Assembly (NCBI RefSeq): GCF_014650995.1
Contig: NZ_BMWA01000013.1
Location: 1 to 64,000, forward strand
Origin: Streptomyces viridiviolaceus
Lineage (GTDB): Bacteria; Actinomycetota; Actinomycetes; Streptomycetales; Streptomycetaceae
Direction: 5' to 3'
Length of the DNA stretch: 64,000 nucleotides
The translations under genes and the position numbers were made by a program. Positions 24,952 to 32,790 of this stretch are shown piece after piece (within the stretch, counting starts at the first letter, position 1; each line of letters begins with the position of its first letter). The notes beneath the pieces were generated by a model. That model worked only from the letters and a program-made list of their open reading frames with translations, did not search any database and was not told where the DNA came from.

Positions 24952-26037
24952 GTGTCGGAGAAGCGCATTCTCGTGGTGAGACCGGGAGACCTGAGCACGG
25001 ACGACCACAAGATCTGGCGGGACATCAGAGCCGAGGGCGGGGCACCGGCGAACCCTTTCATGGACCCCGCGTTCACCGCGGCCGTCGGGCAGGTCCGGTC
25101 ACGGGCCCGGGTCGCGGTGCTCCATGAGGACGGCCACCCGGTGGGCTACTTCCCGTACGAGAGGGGCTTACCGGGTCGCGGCAGGCCCATCGGGGCAGGA
25201 GTGTCGGACAGTCAAGGCGCTGTCCTGCGCAGGGGGATCCGGCTCGACGCCCGCCGTCTGTTGCGGGAATGCCGGCTGTCGTCCTGGGAGTTCGACAACC
25301 TGGAGGCAGGCCAGCATCCGTTCGTGCCGCACGCGGCCGAGGAGCTGGCCTCCCCGGTCGTCGACGTCGGAGAGGGGTTCGAGCGTTACACGGAGCGGCT
25401 GCGCCGGAGCTCACCGAGCTTTCTCAAGCAGGTCCTGGCCAAGGAACGGAAGCTCGCCCGCCAGGTCGGCGAAGTGCGGTTCGAGTACGACTCCCGGGAT
25501 TCCGACGCGCTGGGTACGCTCATGCGGTGGAAGTCCGCCCAGTACCGCCGGACCGGTCGGCGCGACCGGTTCGCGCAGGAGTGGATCACCCGCCTGGTGG
25601 AGTTGCTCGCGCGGAGCGACGATCCGGACTGCCGTGGTGCGCTGTCGGTGCTGTACGCCGCCGGCCGGCCCGTGGCCGCCCACTTCGGGCTGCGCTCGCA
25701 CACGGTGCTGTCCTGGTGGTTCCCGGCCTACGACCGCGAGTTCGGCAAGTACTCGCCCGGACTGGTGCTGCTGTTGCGGATGCTGGAGGCGGCGGCCGCC
25801 GACGGGATCGGGACGGTCGACCTCGGAAGCGGTCCGGCGCGGTACAAGGAGTCGTTCAAGACGCGTGACCTGCGGGTGTACGAGGGCGCCGTGGTGCGTC
25901 CCGGACCCGGCGGTGCCGTCCACTGGCTGGGCCGGGAGCCGGCCCGGACCGCCCGCCGCTTCGTACGCGACCGGCCCCGGCTGGCCCGTACCGCGCGCAG
26001 GGCCCTGGCGGAGGTGGGCCGCCTGCGCGACCGCTGA
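24952..26037 (+). CDS. CelD/BcsL-like acyltransferase (GNAT fold)
   Basis: A 361-aa soluble protein of the Acetyltransf_6 (FemAB-like, CelD) group. Diagnostic parts are NPFMDPAFTAAVG near residue 30, an arginine-rich QVLAKERKLARQVG helix, KSAQYRRTGRRD, SVLYAAGRPVAAHFGLRS, and the C-terminal WWFPAYDREFGKYSPGLVLLLRMLEAAAADG with DLGSGPARYKESF. Such enzymes acylate polysaccharide precursors or cell-envelope sugars, and the substrate here is unknown. I chose GTG 24952, since AGGAGG ends 8 nt before it; the ATG at 24931 lies upstream of that ribosome site. It stands next to, but in the opposite direction from, the GH locus. Confidence 0.85.
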   Translation: MSEKRILVVRPGDLSTDDHKIWRDIRAEGGAPANPFMDPAFTAAVGQVRSRARVAVLHEDGHPVGYFPYERGLPGRGRPIGAGVSDSQGAVLRRGIRLDARRLLRECRLSSWEFDNLEAGQHPFVPHAAEELASPVVDVGEGFERYTERLRRSSPSFLKQVLAKERKLARQVGEVRFEYDSRDSDALGTLMRWKSAQYRRTGRRDRFAQEWITRLVELLARSDDPDCRGALSVLYAAGRPVAAHFGLRSHTVLSWWFPAYDREFGKYSPGLVLLLRMLEAAAADGIGTVDLGSGPARYKESFKTRDLRVYEGAVVRPGPGGAVHWLGREPARTARRFVRDRPRLARTARRALAEVGRLRDR

Positions 26038-26138
26038 GTCCCCGAGGGCGAACGGGTGGGGGCGGCCGGGTGCGCCGCGTCCCGTCACGGCCGGGGCTCC
26101 CGGTGTGCCGTGGCGGGACGGGCGCGGTGCGGCGCGGG

Positions 26139-29100
26139 TCAGTTCGCCGTGGCCCGCCAGCGCTGGAGGGCTCCGCCGTCGTCGGTCGCCTGGACGACGA
26201 GGCCGGCTGCGGTGGCGGTCAGGGAGAGTCCGCTGTGTTCGGCCTTCAGTGTCAGCGTGCCCTTCTCCTCGGTGACGGTCCAGCGTTGGTTGGCGGTGCC
26301 GGTGCAGGTGTACTGGACCACCTCGGCCCCGGACGCCTGGGAACTCGCGGCCACGTCCGCGCACAGTCCGCTGCCGGCGTTCTTGAGCTGGTAGGTGCCG
26401 TCGTCGTCGCGGGTCACGTTCCACTTCTGGGCCGGCGACGTCGAGGGCTGCCCGATCCGCAACTGCCCGGCGTCGGTGTCGCCGGGGGCCTCCAGCCGTC
26501 CCTCTCCCCCGGCGGTCGCCAGCGCGTACTGGCCGTCCGGGACCGGCGGCGCGACGATCTCCTCGTCGCCCACGTCCAGGGCGAAGACGTGCACGGCGCT
26601 GTTGGCCGGCAGGGTGACCGCGGCGACCTCCTTGTCCGGGTCGATGCGCAGGGTCTTGGTGTAGAGGCGGTACTCGACGGTTTCGTAGGCCGGTCCGGAC
26701 GGGGTGTTCTTGCCCTTGGTGGCGATCGCGGTCTTCGCCCCGTACCGGTCGGTCGGCAGACAGCACCAGTTCGGGAAGCCCAGCTCGGCCTCGCCGGTCG
26801 TGCCGTCCGTGTAGTGCACGGTCGCCGTGCCCTCGGCGCTGCCGCTGGTGCCGGTGCCGAGGAAGGCCAGCGCGTTGCCCTTCTCCCGACCGGACACCTT
26901 GATGGTCTGGCCCTTGCCCGTCACGTTGTCGGGGGTGCCCGGCTCGGCGTCGGGCCAGGTGAAGGCGAAGCCGTTCGCCTCCACGGTGGCGCCCGGCGAG
27001 ACGCCCTTCGCCGCCAGCCGTTCGGCGATGAAGCTGGAGCCGCCGCCGTCGATGTCGCCGGGTCCGGGGTCGTCCTGCTTCGTCACGCCGACGTTGTCGG
27101 CGGCCGAGGCGAGTGAGGGGTGGGCCAGCGTGGTGCCGGTCCGGGTGCGCACGGTGTACTCCTTGTTCCGCGTCGCGTAGGACGCCCTGGCGGAGACCTC
27201 GTACTTCCCCGGCGTGGCTCCCTCGGCGGGGGTCACCGTGTAGCGGGCGGTGAAGGTGGCGCCGTCGGGCAGGTCCCGGGTGCCCGCCGGCCCGGCGGAG
27301 TCCACCGTCCAGCCCTCGGGGGCGTCGACGGCCGTTCCGGTCACCGTCACGGGCTTGCCCGTGTCGTTGGTGAACGCCACGTCGACCTGCTGGGACCGGC
27401 CGACCGTGCCGACCGCCGCGGTGCCGGCGTCGAGGCGGACGGCGCGGTCCTGGGGGTGCGTGCCGCCGACGGAGCCGGCCCCGTCGATGCGCACGGTCAC
27501 CCGCTCGCCGGTGGACACGGGGGCGGTTCTGACGTGGACGACGCCGGTCCGGCCGTCGTAGTACCAGCCGGAGGGCGCCGACCGGAGCTCCTGCTCGGAG
27601 GACACCTCGCGCAGCCGCTGTCCGGCGGCCCGCACCCCCGAGGGGTCGGTGTCGGTGTGCACGGACAGGCCGTAGCGCCGCTGGGCCGGCTTGCCGTCGT
27701 ACTCGCCCCGGAGTTCACCGATGCGGATGTCCACCGGGCCGCGACGGCGGGCGTCCGGTGCGGAGACCTCGATCCTCTGGGTGGCCGACTCGCCCGCGGC
27801 GTGCGCCCGGGAGCGGCCGTCGTCCTCGCGGAGGGTGAAGGAGGAGTCGCCCTCGGGATAGACGTCGAGGTCGAGTTGCCCGGACTGCTTGCCCTTCGCC
27901 CAGTCGGTCGTGCCCTCGGGGAACATCGGTACGATCGCGCCGGCGCGCACGAACAGCGGGAGCGTGTCCAGCGGCGCCTGGTAGCCGTCGAGGGTCCGTC
28001 CGCCCTCGTGGACACGGCCGGTCCAGTAGTCGACCCAGCGGCCCTCGGGGAGGTAGATGCCGTCGCGGACGTCGCTGTCCTCGTGGACGGGTGCGACGAG
28101 GAGGTCGTCGCCGGCGAGGAACTCGTACTTGGCCTTGTCGCCCCAGGTGGCGGGATCGTCGGGGTAGTTCAGGTACAGGGGCCGGGTGGGGCCGACGCCG
28201 TTCTTCGCCGCGTTCGCCAGGTGCGTGTAGAGGTAGGGCAGCAGGCGCTCGTGCAGCAGCAGGTACTTCTTGTTGATCGCCGTGTAGGGCTCCCCGTACC
28301 GCCAGGGCTGCTTGTCGCTCGCCGCCCAGCCGCTCATGCCGTACGTCATCGGCAGCAGCATCTTCCACTGCAGGTCGCGTACGTAGGTCTCGGCGCTGCC
28401 TCCGAAGATGCCGTCGATGTCGCCGGTCGTCACGGCCTGGCCGGACATCGTCGAACCGGCGTACGTGGGGATCTGCCAGCGGATGTAGTCCCACGATCCG
28501 GACTGGTCACCGCTCCACATCGCGCCGCAGCGCTGGGTTCCCGCCCAGCCCTCGATGGTGAGGACGGTCGCGCGGTCGCGGCTGTGCCGCTCGATGCCGT
28601 CCCGTGCCTTCTCGCAGGCGTCGAGGGCGAAGCGGTAGCCGGGGCCGACCCAGGCGACGTCGGTCTTGCGCACCCGCACCCCGGCGGCGACCTCGGTCTC
28701 CTGCTCGGTGAGGTCCGCCTCGGTCCACAGCCCGAGTTCGGCGCCGTGCTCGTTCAGCATGTCGCCGGTCCGGGCAAGGTCCTCGTAGCCGCAGCCGTAG
28801 CCGTCGTTCACCAGCATCCAGCCGAGGGGGATGCCCCGCTGTGCGTAGCCGTCGGCGATCTCGCGGGAGTCCCGCAGCGTCTCGCGTTCACCGCGGTTGG
28901 CGTTGTGCAGGTAGCAGTCGGCGTCGCCGACCTCCAGCGCGTACATCGGCAGCAGGGCGGGACGGCCGGTCAGTTCGGTGTACCCGTCGATGACCTCCTT
29001 GGCGTCCCCGACGAAGTAGTAGGCGTCGAAGCGCTGTTCCCGGTGCGTGGTCCGCACCGGCGCGCCGAAGTCGTACCGGCCGGGGGCGAAGGTGTTGCGC

Positions 29101-29765
29101 AGCACGCCGTAGCCGCTGCTGGAGAGGTAGAACGGCGCCGCGTTGGGGTTGCCGCCCTCGTTCCAGTCGTAGTCGCGGCTGATGTCGATGGTCTCGCCGC
29201 GGTGGCTGAAGCTGCCGTTCTGCATGCCGCCGCCGAAGAACTGCTCGTGCTCGCCCTGCTGGAGGGTCTGCACGGTGCCGTCGTCGGACCAGCTGAGGGG
29301 TGCGGTCTCCCGCCACAGCGGTCTGCCGTCCTCGTCGGCGAGCGCCAGGGTGACGGGCGACTTGGTGATGGTCAGCGTCGCCTCGTCGGTACGGACGACG
29401 TAGGCGTCGTCGGTCTCGGTGTGGGTGGAGCGGGCACCCTCGTAGTCGTTCTTGACGACGATGTCGGCGTCCGGGGCGCCCGGGTCCTCGGGGTCGTCGT
29501 TGGCCGGGTCGGAGAAGTGGCCGTCGGGAGCCAGACGGACGCGGAAGAGGTCGTCGTCGGGGAAGCTGATGCGGAGCTTCGCGTCGCCCGCGGCCAGGGT
29601 GTAGGTGTCACCGTCCGCGGTGAAGCCGGTGGCCTCGCCGAGCCGCCCTCCGACGGCGTCGGAGGTGTCGGACGGGCGGGCGGATGCGTACGACGGCACC
29701 AGCGCGGCGACCAGGGCGGCGGCCAGGGCGGAGACGAGCAGTCGCGCTCGGGACTGACGGTTCAT
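26139..29765 (-). CDS. Secreted GH31 glycosidase with lectin module (putative alpha-N-acetylgalactosaminidase)
   Basis: A 1208-aa extracellular alpha-glycosidase. A Sec signal peptide (MNRQSRARLLVSALAAALVA start, cleavage near ASA-RP) leads to an N-terminal beta-sandwich, then the GH31 TIM barrel (about residues 190-610). The likely nucleophile is D369 (KTDVAWVG) and the acid/base D420 (WSGDQSGSW). The usual WxDMNE form around the nucleophile is absent. Next come an NEW3/NPCBM-associated domain (about 790-870; APEGWTVDSAG), a galactose-binding-like sandwich, and a C-terminal ricin-type lectin (about 1075-1208; QRWTV, LQRWRA). GH31 covers alpha-glucosidases, xylosidases and a GalNAc-specific subfamily (GH31_18). 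The neighbours favour the last, but that is inference. It is downstream of the GH109 gene by 104 bp. Confidence 0.82.
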   Translation of the reverse strand: MNRQSRARLLVSALAAALVAALVPSYASARPSDTSDAVGGRLGEATGFTADGDTYTLAAGDAKLRISFPDDDLFRVRLAPDGHFSDPANDDPEDPGAPDADIVVKNDYEGARSTHTETDDAYVVRTDEATLTITKSPVTLALADEDGRPLWRETAPLSWSDDGTVQTLQQGEHEQFFGGGMQNGSFSHRGETIDISRDYDWNEGGNPNAAPFYLSSSGYGVLRNTFAPGRYDFGAPVRTTHREQRFDAYYFVGDAKEVIDGYTELTGRPALLPMYALEVGDADCYLHNANRGERETLRDSREIADGYAQRGIPLGWMLVNDGYGCGYEDLARTGDMLNEHGAELGLWTEADLTEQETEVAAGVRVRKTDVAWVGPGYRFALDACEKARDGIERHSRDRATVLTIEGWAGTQRCGAMWSGDQSGSWDYIRWQIPTYAGSTMSGQAVTTGDIDGIFGGSAETYVRDLQWKMLLPMTYGMSGWAASDKQPWRYGEPYTAINKKYLLLHERLLPYLYTHLANAAKNGVGPTRPLYLNYPDDPATWGDKAKYEFLAGDDLLVAPVHEDSDVRDGIYLPEGRWVDYWTGRVHEGGRTLDGYQAPLDTLPLFVRAGAIVPMFPEGTTDWAKGKQSGQLDLDVYPEGDSSFTLREDDGRSRAHAAGESATQRIEVSAPDARRRGPVDIRIGELRGEYDGKPAQRRYGLSVHTDTDPSGVRAAGQRLREVSSEQELRSAPSGWYYDGRTGVVHVRTAPVSTGERVTVRIDGAGSVGGTHPQDRAVRLDAGTAAVGTVGRSQQVDVAFTNDTGKPVTVTGTAVDAPEGWTVDSAGPAGTRDLPDGATFTARYTVTPAEGATPGKYEVSARASYATRNKEYTVRTRTGTTLAHPSLASAADNVGVTKQDDPGPGDIDGGGSSFIAERLAAKGVSPGATVEANGFAFTWPDAEPGTPDNVTGKGQTIKVSGREKGNALAFLGTGTSGSAEGTATVHYTDGTTGEAELGFPNWCCLPTDRYGAKTAIATKGKNTPSGPAYETVEYRLYTKTLRIDPDKEVAAVTLPANSAVHVFALDVGDEEIVAPPVPDGQYALATAGGEGRLEAPGDTDAGQLRIGQPSTSPAQKWNVTRDDDGTYQLKNAGSGLCADVAASSQASGAEVVQYTCTGTANQRWTVTEEKGTLTLKAEHSGLSLTATAAGLVVQATDDGGALQRWRATAN

Positions 29766-29869
29766 GGGTCTTCTCCGGTGGGTGGGCGGGGGAACGCCGG
29801 GGATCCGGGCCCGCGGCCTTGCGGTGTGCGGCCGGGTGGCCGCGCGGTGCCGTCGTACGCGCACTCGGC

Positions 29870-31291
29870 TCAGCCCACGGGCGGCATGTCGGTGGGTGTC
29901 GAGTCGAGGCCCGGCCTCCGCTCACGCCAGGCGCCCCGGGTGAAGTCGGGTATCTCGACGGGGCGTCCCCCCTTGGCCAGGGAGGCGGCGCTCAGCGGGA
30001 CGGGTGCGCACCAGGCCGCCGAGTCGTAGACGTCGATGTCCGGTACCAGCCCCGCGCGCATGAGCTGGACCGTGCGCCACTGCAGGACGTAGTCCATGCC
30101 GCCGTGACCGCCGTTGTTCGCGGCGTCGTCCCCGACCTTCTGCCACAGCCAGTGGTCGAACTCCTTGCGGTAGCCGGCGAAGTCGCGCCAGGAGTGGCCG
30201 CTGTGGTCCGGTTCGATGTAGATCCGGGCGCCGGTCGGGGACGGGCCCGTGTAGTCCTCGACGATGCCCCGGCTGCCGGCGAGGGTGTTGATCCGGCTGT
30301 ACGGCCGGGGCGAACTGACCTCGTGCTCGGCCCGGATGGTCCTGCCCCGCTCCGTTTCGATCATGCAGGTGATCAGGTCGCCGTTGATGTAGGTCTCTTT
30401 CCAGGACGGGTGGTCCCTGGGGACGAAGCGCTCGCGGTAGTCGGCCAGTCCCCTGGGGGCGGTCGCGGTGGCGCTCAGTGTGGCCATCCGGTCGCCCCGG
30501 TTGACGTCCATGGCCGCCGCGATCGGGGCCAGTCCGTGCATGGGGTAGAAGGAGGCGGTGCTGCGGGTGTGCCACAGCCGCCGCCAGGAGTCCGTGTAGT
30601 AGGTGTCGGAGAAGAGGAGTTCGCGCAGGTCGTGGCAGTAGCCGCCGTGGCCGTTGGTGATGTCTCCGAACAGGCCGGCGTGCGCCATCTTGAGCATGGC
30701 CAGCTCGTTGCGGCCGTAGTTGCAGTTCTCGGACAGCATCAGGTGCCTGCGGGTGCGCTCGGAGGTGTCGACGAGGTCCCACAGCTCGCGCAGTTCGGTG
30801 GCGATGGGCAGTTCCACGACGGCGTGCTTGCCGCTCAGCAGCGCCGCCCTGCCGTGCTCGTAGTGGAACTCCCAGGGCGTGGCTATGTACACCAGGTCGA
30901 TGTCGTCGCGCTTGAGCATCTGGGCGTAGGAGTCGGCGGAGCCCCCGTACTCGGCGGGGCGTGGCTCGCCCTTGCTCACCAGCCGGTCGGCGGCGCGTCG
31001 GGCGCGGTCGGCGCGGATGTCGCAGACGGCGGTCACGGTGCAGCCGGGTACGGCCGCCCAGCCCGTGATCATGCCTCCGCCCCGGTTTCCCAGGCCGATG
31101 ACGCCGACACGGACGGTTCTGTGGACGTCGTACGGGACGCCGATCATCGACTTCTGGCCGGGTCTGCGGCGGGGTGCCTGCTCGGCCGCCGACGCGGCCG
31201 GGGCCGCGGCGCTCATGCCGGCCGCGAGCGCGCCCGTGGCGACGGCGCCGCCCAGCAGCAACCGGCGAGAGACAGCGGGCATTTCGGACAT
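29870..31291 (-). CDS. GH109-type NAD-dependent glycosidase, Tat-exported (putative alpha-N-acetylgalactosaminidase)
   Basis: A 473-aa protein with a twin-arginine signal (SRRLLLGGAVATGALAAG) and a Gfo/Idh/MocA fold. Rossmann motif GVIGLGNRGGGMI is followed by VTAVCDIRADRARRAAD. The conserved GH109 segments ENCNYGRNELAML, HGLAPIAAAMDVNRGD and NGGHGGMDYVLQWR are all present. In GH109, NAD bound within the enzyme supports oxidation-elimination-addition at an alpha-GalNAc linkage. A cofactor-loaded protein explains use of the Tat route. An ordinary sugar oxidoreductase is the alternative, but the export signal and gene neighbours favour the glycosidase. ATG 31291 is preceded by GAGGAG. It likely forms an operon with the GH31 gene. 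Confidence 0.82.
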   Translation of the reverse strand: MSEMPAVSRRLLLGGAVATGALAAGMSAAAPAASAAEQAPRRRPGQKSMIGVPYDVHRTVRVGVIGLGNRGGGMITGWAAVPGCTVTAVCDIRADRARRAADRLVSKGEPRPAEYGGSADSYAQMLKRDDIDLVYIATPWEFHYEHGRAALLSGKHAVVELPIATELRELWDLVDTSERTRRHLMLSENCNYGRNELAMLKMAHAGLFGDITNGHGGYCHDLRELLFSDTYYTDSWRRLWHTRSTASFYPMHGLAPIAAAMDVNRGDRMATLSATATAPRGLADYRERFVPRDHPSWKETYINGDLITCMIETERGRTIRAEHEVSSPRPYSRINTLAGSRGIVEDYTGPSPTGARIYIEPDHSGHSWRDFAGYRKEFDHWLWQKVGDDAANNGGHGGMDYVLQWRTVQLMRAGLVPDIDVYDSAAWCAPVPLSAASLAKGGRPVEIPDFTRGAWRERRPGLDSTPTDMPPVG

Positions 31292-31338
31292 GACGGCAAC
31301 ACTCCTCAGTGGGTGGCCTGCATCACTGTCGGAGCATG

Positions 31339-31367
31339 ACTCTGCGGGCTCGCCAGTTGCATGTCAA
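31339..31367 (-). promoter_or_regulatory. Promoter of the GH109-GH31 unit
   Basis: Reading the reverse strand, a perfect -35 TTGACA (31367-31362) and a -10-like CAGAGT (31344-31339) are separated by 17 bp. Transcription would start near 31332, about 40 nt before the GH109 ATG. Confidence 0.65.
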
Positions 31368-31370
31368 TAC

Positions 31371-31408
31371 GTGCTCGATACGTAGCTGTTCCGAGCAGTA
31401 CCGAGCAC
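31371..31408. promoter_or_regulatory. Inverted repeat abutting the GH109 promoter
   Basis: GTGCTCGATAC (31371-31381) and GTACCGAGCAC (31398-31408) match in 10 of 11 positions. It lies 3 bp upstream of the GH109 -35 box and downstream of lacI. It could be a lacI terminator stem, although no T run follows, or a binding site for an activator of the GH109-GH31 unit. Confidence 0.45.
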
Positions 31409-31478
31409 CGAAGCGTCCGTGAGGGCACGGCTCGGATGCCTGCGCGTCCGTCCGCGGGAGGCGTCGTCCGCCGGTCGC

Positions 31479-32564
31479 TCAGGGCCGGGGGCGGGCACGG
31501 CCGCCGACCGGTGCCGTGCTGGCGCGGACGATCAACGCCGGCTCGACACAGGCGGGTTCGTGCGCCGCGTCCGGGTCCTCGATGTGCCGCAGCAGGTGGG
31601 CGACCGCCAGCGCTCCCATCTCGGTGAACGGTTGGGCGACCGTGGTGAGCGAGGGCGAGCAGTACTCGGCCAGCGCGATGTCGTCCACGCCGACGACGGA
31701 GATGTCCTCCGGCACCCTCCTGCCGAGTTCGTGGAGGGCGCGGATCACCCCGAAGGCCATCTCGTCGCTCGCCACGAACACCGCGGTGACATCGGGGATC
31801 TTGCCCAGGATCAGCCCGTTGCGATACCCCGAGGCGGGTGTCCAGTCGCCCTCCAGCACCGGAGGCACGTCCAGCCCCGCCGCCTGGAGGGTGTCGCGCC
31901 ACCCGGCGCAGCGACTGGCCGCGTCGAGCCACTCCTTCGGTCCCGCGACGTGCCAGACGCTCTCGTGCCCCAGCTCGATCAGGTGACGCGTCGCCAGGCG
32001 GGCCGCCAGGGTCTGGTCGACGGCGACGACCTCGGTGGCCGGGGTCCGCGACCCGTCGACGGTGACGGTCGGCACCGAGCGGGTGAGCTGCTCGATCCTC
32101 GGGCTGACGTGGACCAGTGGCACCGACAGGACGACCCCCTCGACCCCCTGTTCCGCCAGCCGCGACATCGCCTGCTCGATCGCCGCGGTGTCCAGCGACG
32201 CGGTGGTAGCGGTGCTGACCGCGTACCCGGCTTCGCGCGCCGCCGTCTCGATGCCGAACGTCAGGTTGGTGCGCGAGTAGAAGTTGGTCTGCAGGGTCAC
32301 GACGCCGATCGTCCGGCTGCGCCCCGACGACAGCATCCGCGCCGCGTTGTTCTTCCGGTAGCCGAGCTGCTCCACGGCGGCGAGCACCTTGGCCCGGGTC
32401 TTCGGCTGCACGTTGGGATGGCCGGCCAGGGTCCGGGACACCGTCTGGGCGGAGACCCCGGCGAGCCGGGCGACATCGGTCATGCCGGGCTGCCGCGCGA
32501 CGCCGTCACCGGCCGTCCGCTTCCTCACGGGTCCCTTGCCGGCTTCCGGTGTTTCCGATGACAT
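31479..32564 (-). CDS. LacI-family transcriptional regulator
   Basis: A 361-aa regulator. The helix-turn-helix is MTDVARLAGVSAQTVSRTLA (residues about 28-47) followed by a hinge helix with NNAARMLSSGRSRTIGVV. The periplasmic-binding-protein-like sensor domain contains FYSRTNLTFGIETAAREAGY, GVVLSVPL, VASDEMAFGVIRAL and DISVVGVDDIALAEYCSPSLTTVAQP. It is expected to bind a sugar, perhaps galactose, GalNAc or the core 1 disaccharide given the flanking hydrolases. It is divergent from the GH35 gene, with two identical operator-like sites between them, so it probably represses itself and GH35. Confidence 0.93.
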   Translation of the reverse strand: MSSETPEAGKGPVRKRTAGDGVARQPGMTDVARLAGVSAQTVSRTLAGHPNVQPKTRAKVLAAVEQLGYRKNNAARMLSSGRSRTIGVVTLQTNFYSRTNLTFGIETAAREAGYAVSTATTASLDTAAIEQAMSRLAEQGVEGVVLSVPLVHVSPRIEQLTRSVPTVTVDGSRTPATEVVAVDQTLAARLATRHLIELGHESVWHVAGPKEWLDAASRCAGWRDTLQAAGLDVPPVLEGDWTPASGYRNGLILGKIPDVTAVFVASDEMAFGVIRALHELGRRVPEDISVVGVDDIALAEYCSPSLTTVAQPFTEMGALAVAHLLRHIEDPDAAHEPACVEPALIVRASTAPVGGRARPRP

Positions 32565-32650
32565 CGCTCGCTTCTCCAGTCGAACCGCGGCCGGGCCGCG
32601 TCGTCGCAGGTGCTGCTCCCGCGAGGGAGTCTAGCCACGCAGGCCCTATT

Positions 32651-32664
32651 GGCATCGATAACAA
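32651..32664. promoter_or_regulatory. LacI-type operator 1
   Basis: TGGCATCGATAACA is an imperfect palindrome centred on CG (10 of 14 positions symmetric), the form typical of LacI-family operators. It lies 86 bp upstream of the lacI start. Confidence 0.75.
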
Positions 32665-32759
32665 GCTCTGCCATAGTTCCGGCCGTTGCGTGGAACCCGT
32701 CCCGCGGGTTCGCAGTCAAAGGCCGGTGCCCGCACCGAGGGCACGGGACGTCGCCGAAA

Positions 32760-32773
32760 TGGCATCGATAACA
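32760..32773. promoter_or_regulatory. LacI-type operator 2
   Basis: A second, identical TGGCATCGATAACA in the same orientation, ending 17 bp before the GH35 GTG and touching its ribosome-binding region. Bound repressor here would block GH35 transcription. The two copies are 109 bp apart, close enough for looping. Confidence 0.78.
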
Positions 32774-32790
32774 TCGCAGGGAGCTGTCAC

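Noticed and set aside
27120..30029. A 969-codon open frame on the plus strand opposite the GH31 gene
   Set aside because: It is a GC-bias shadow. The translation is low-complexity (V/G/A/R-rich) with no domain, whereas the reverse strand encodes an obvious GH31 enzyme.
29870..31291. Plain Gfo/Idh/MocA oxidoreductase
   Set aside because: The fold fits, but the Tat signal, the NGGHGGMDY motif and the position between GH31 and GH35/GH101 genes favour GH109. It remains the main alternative.
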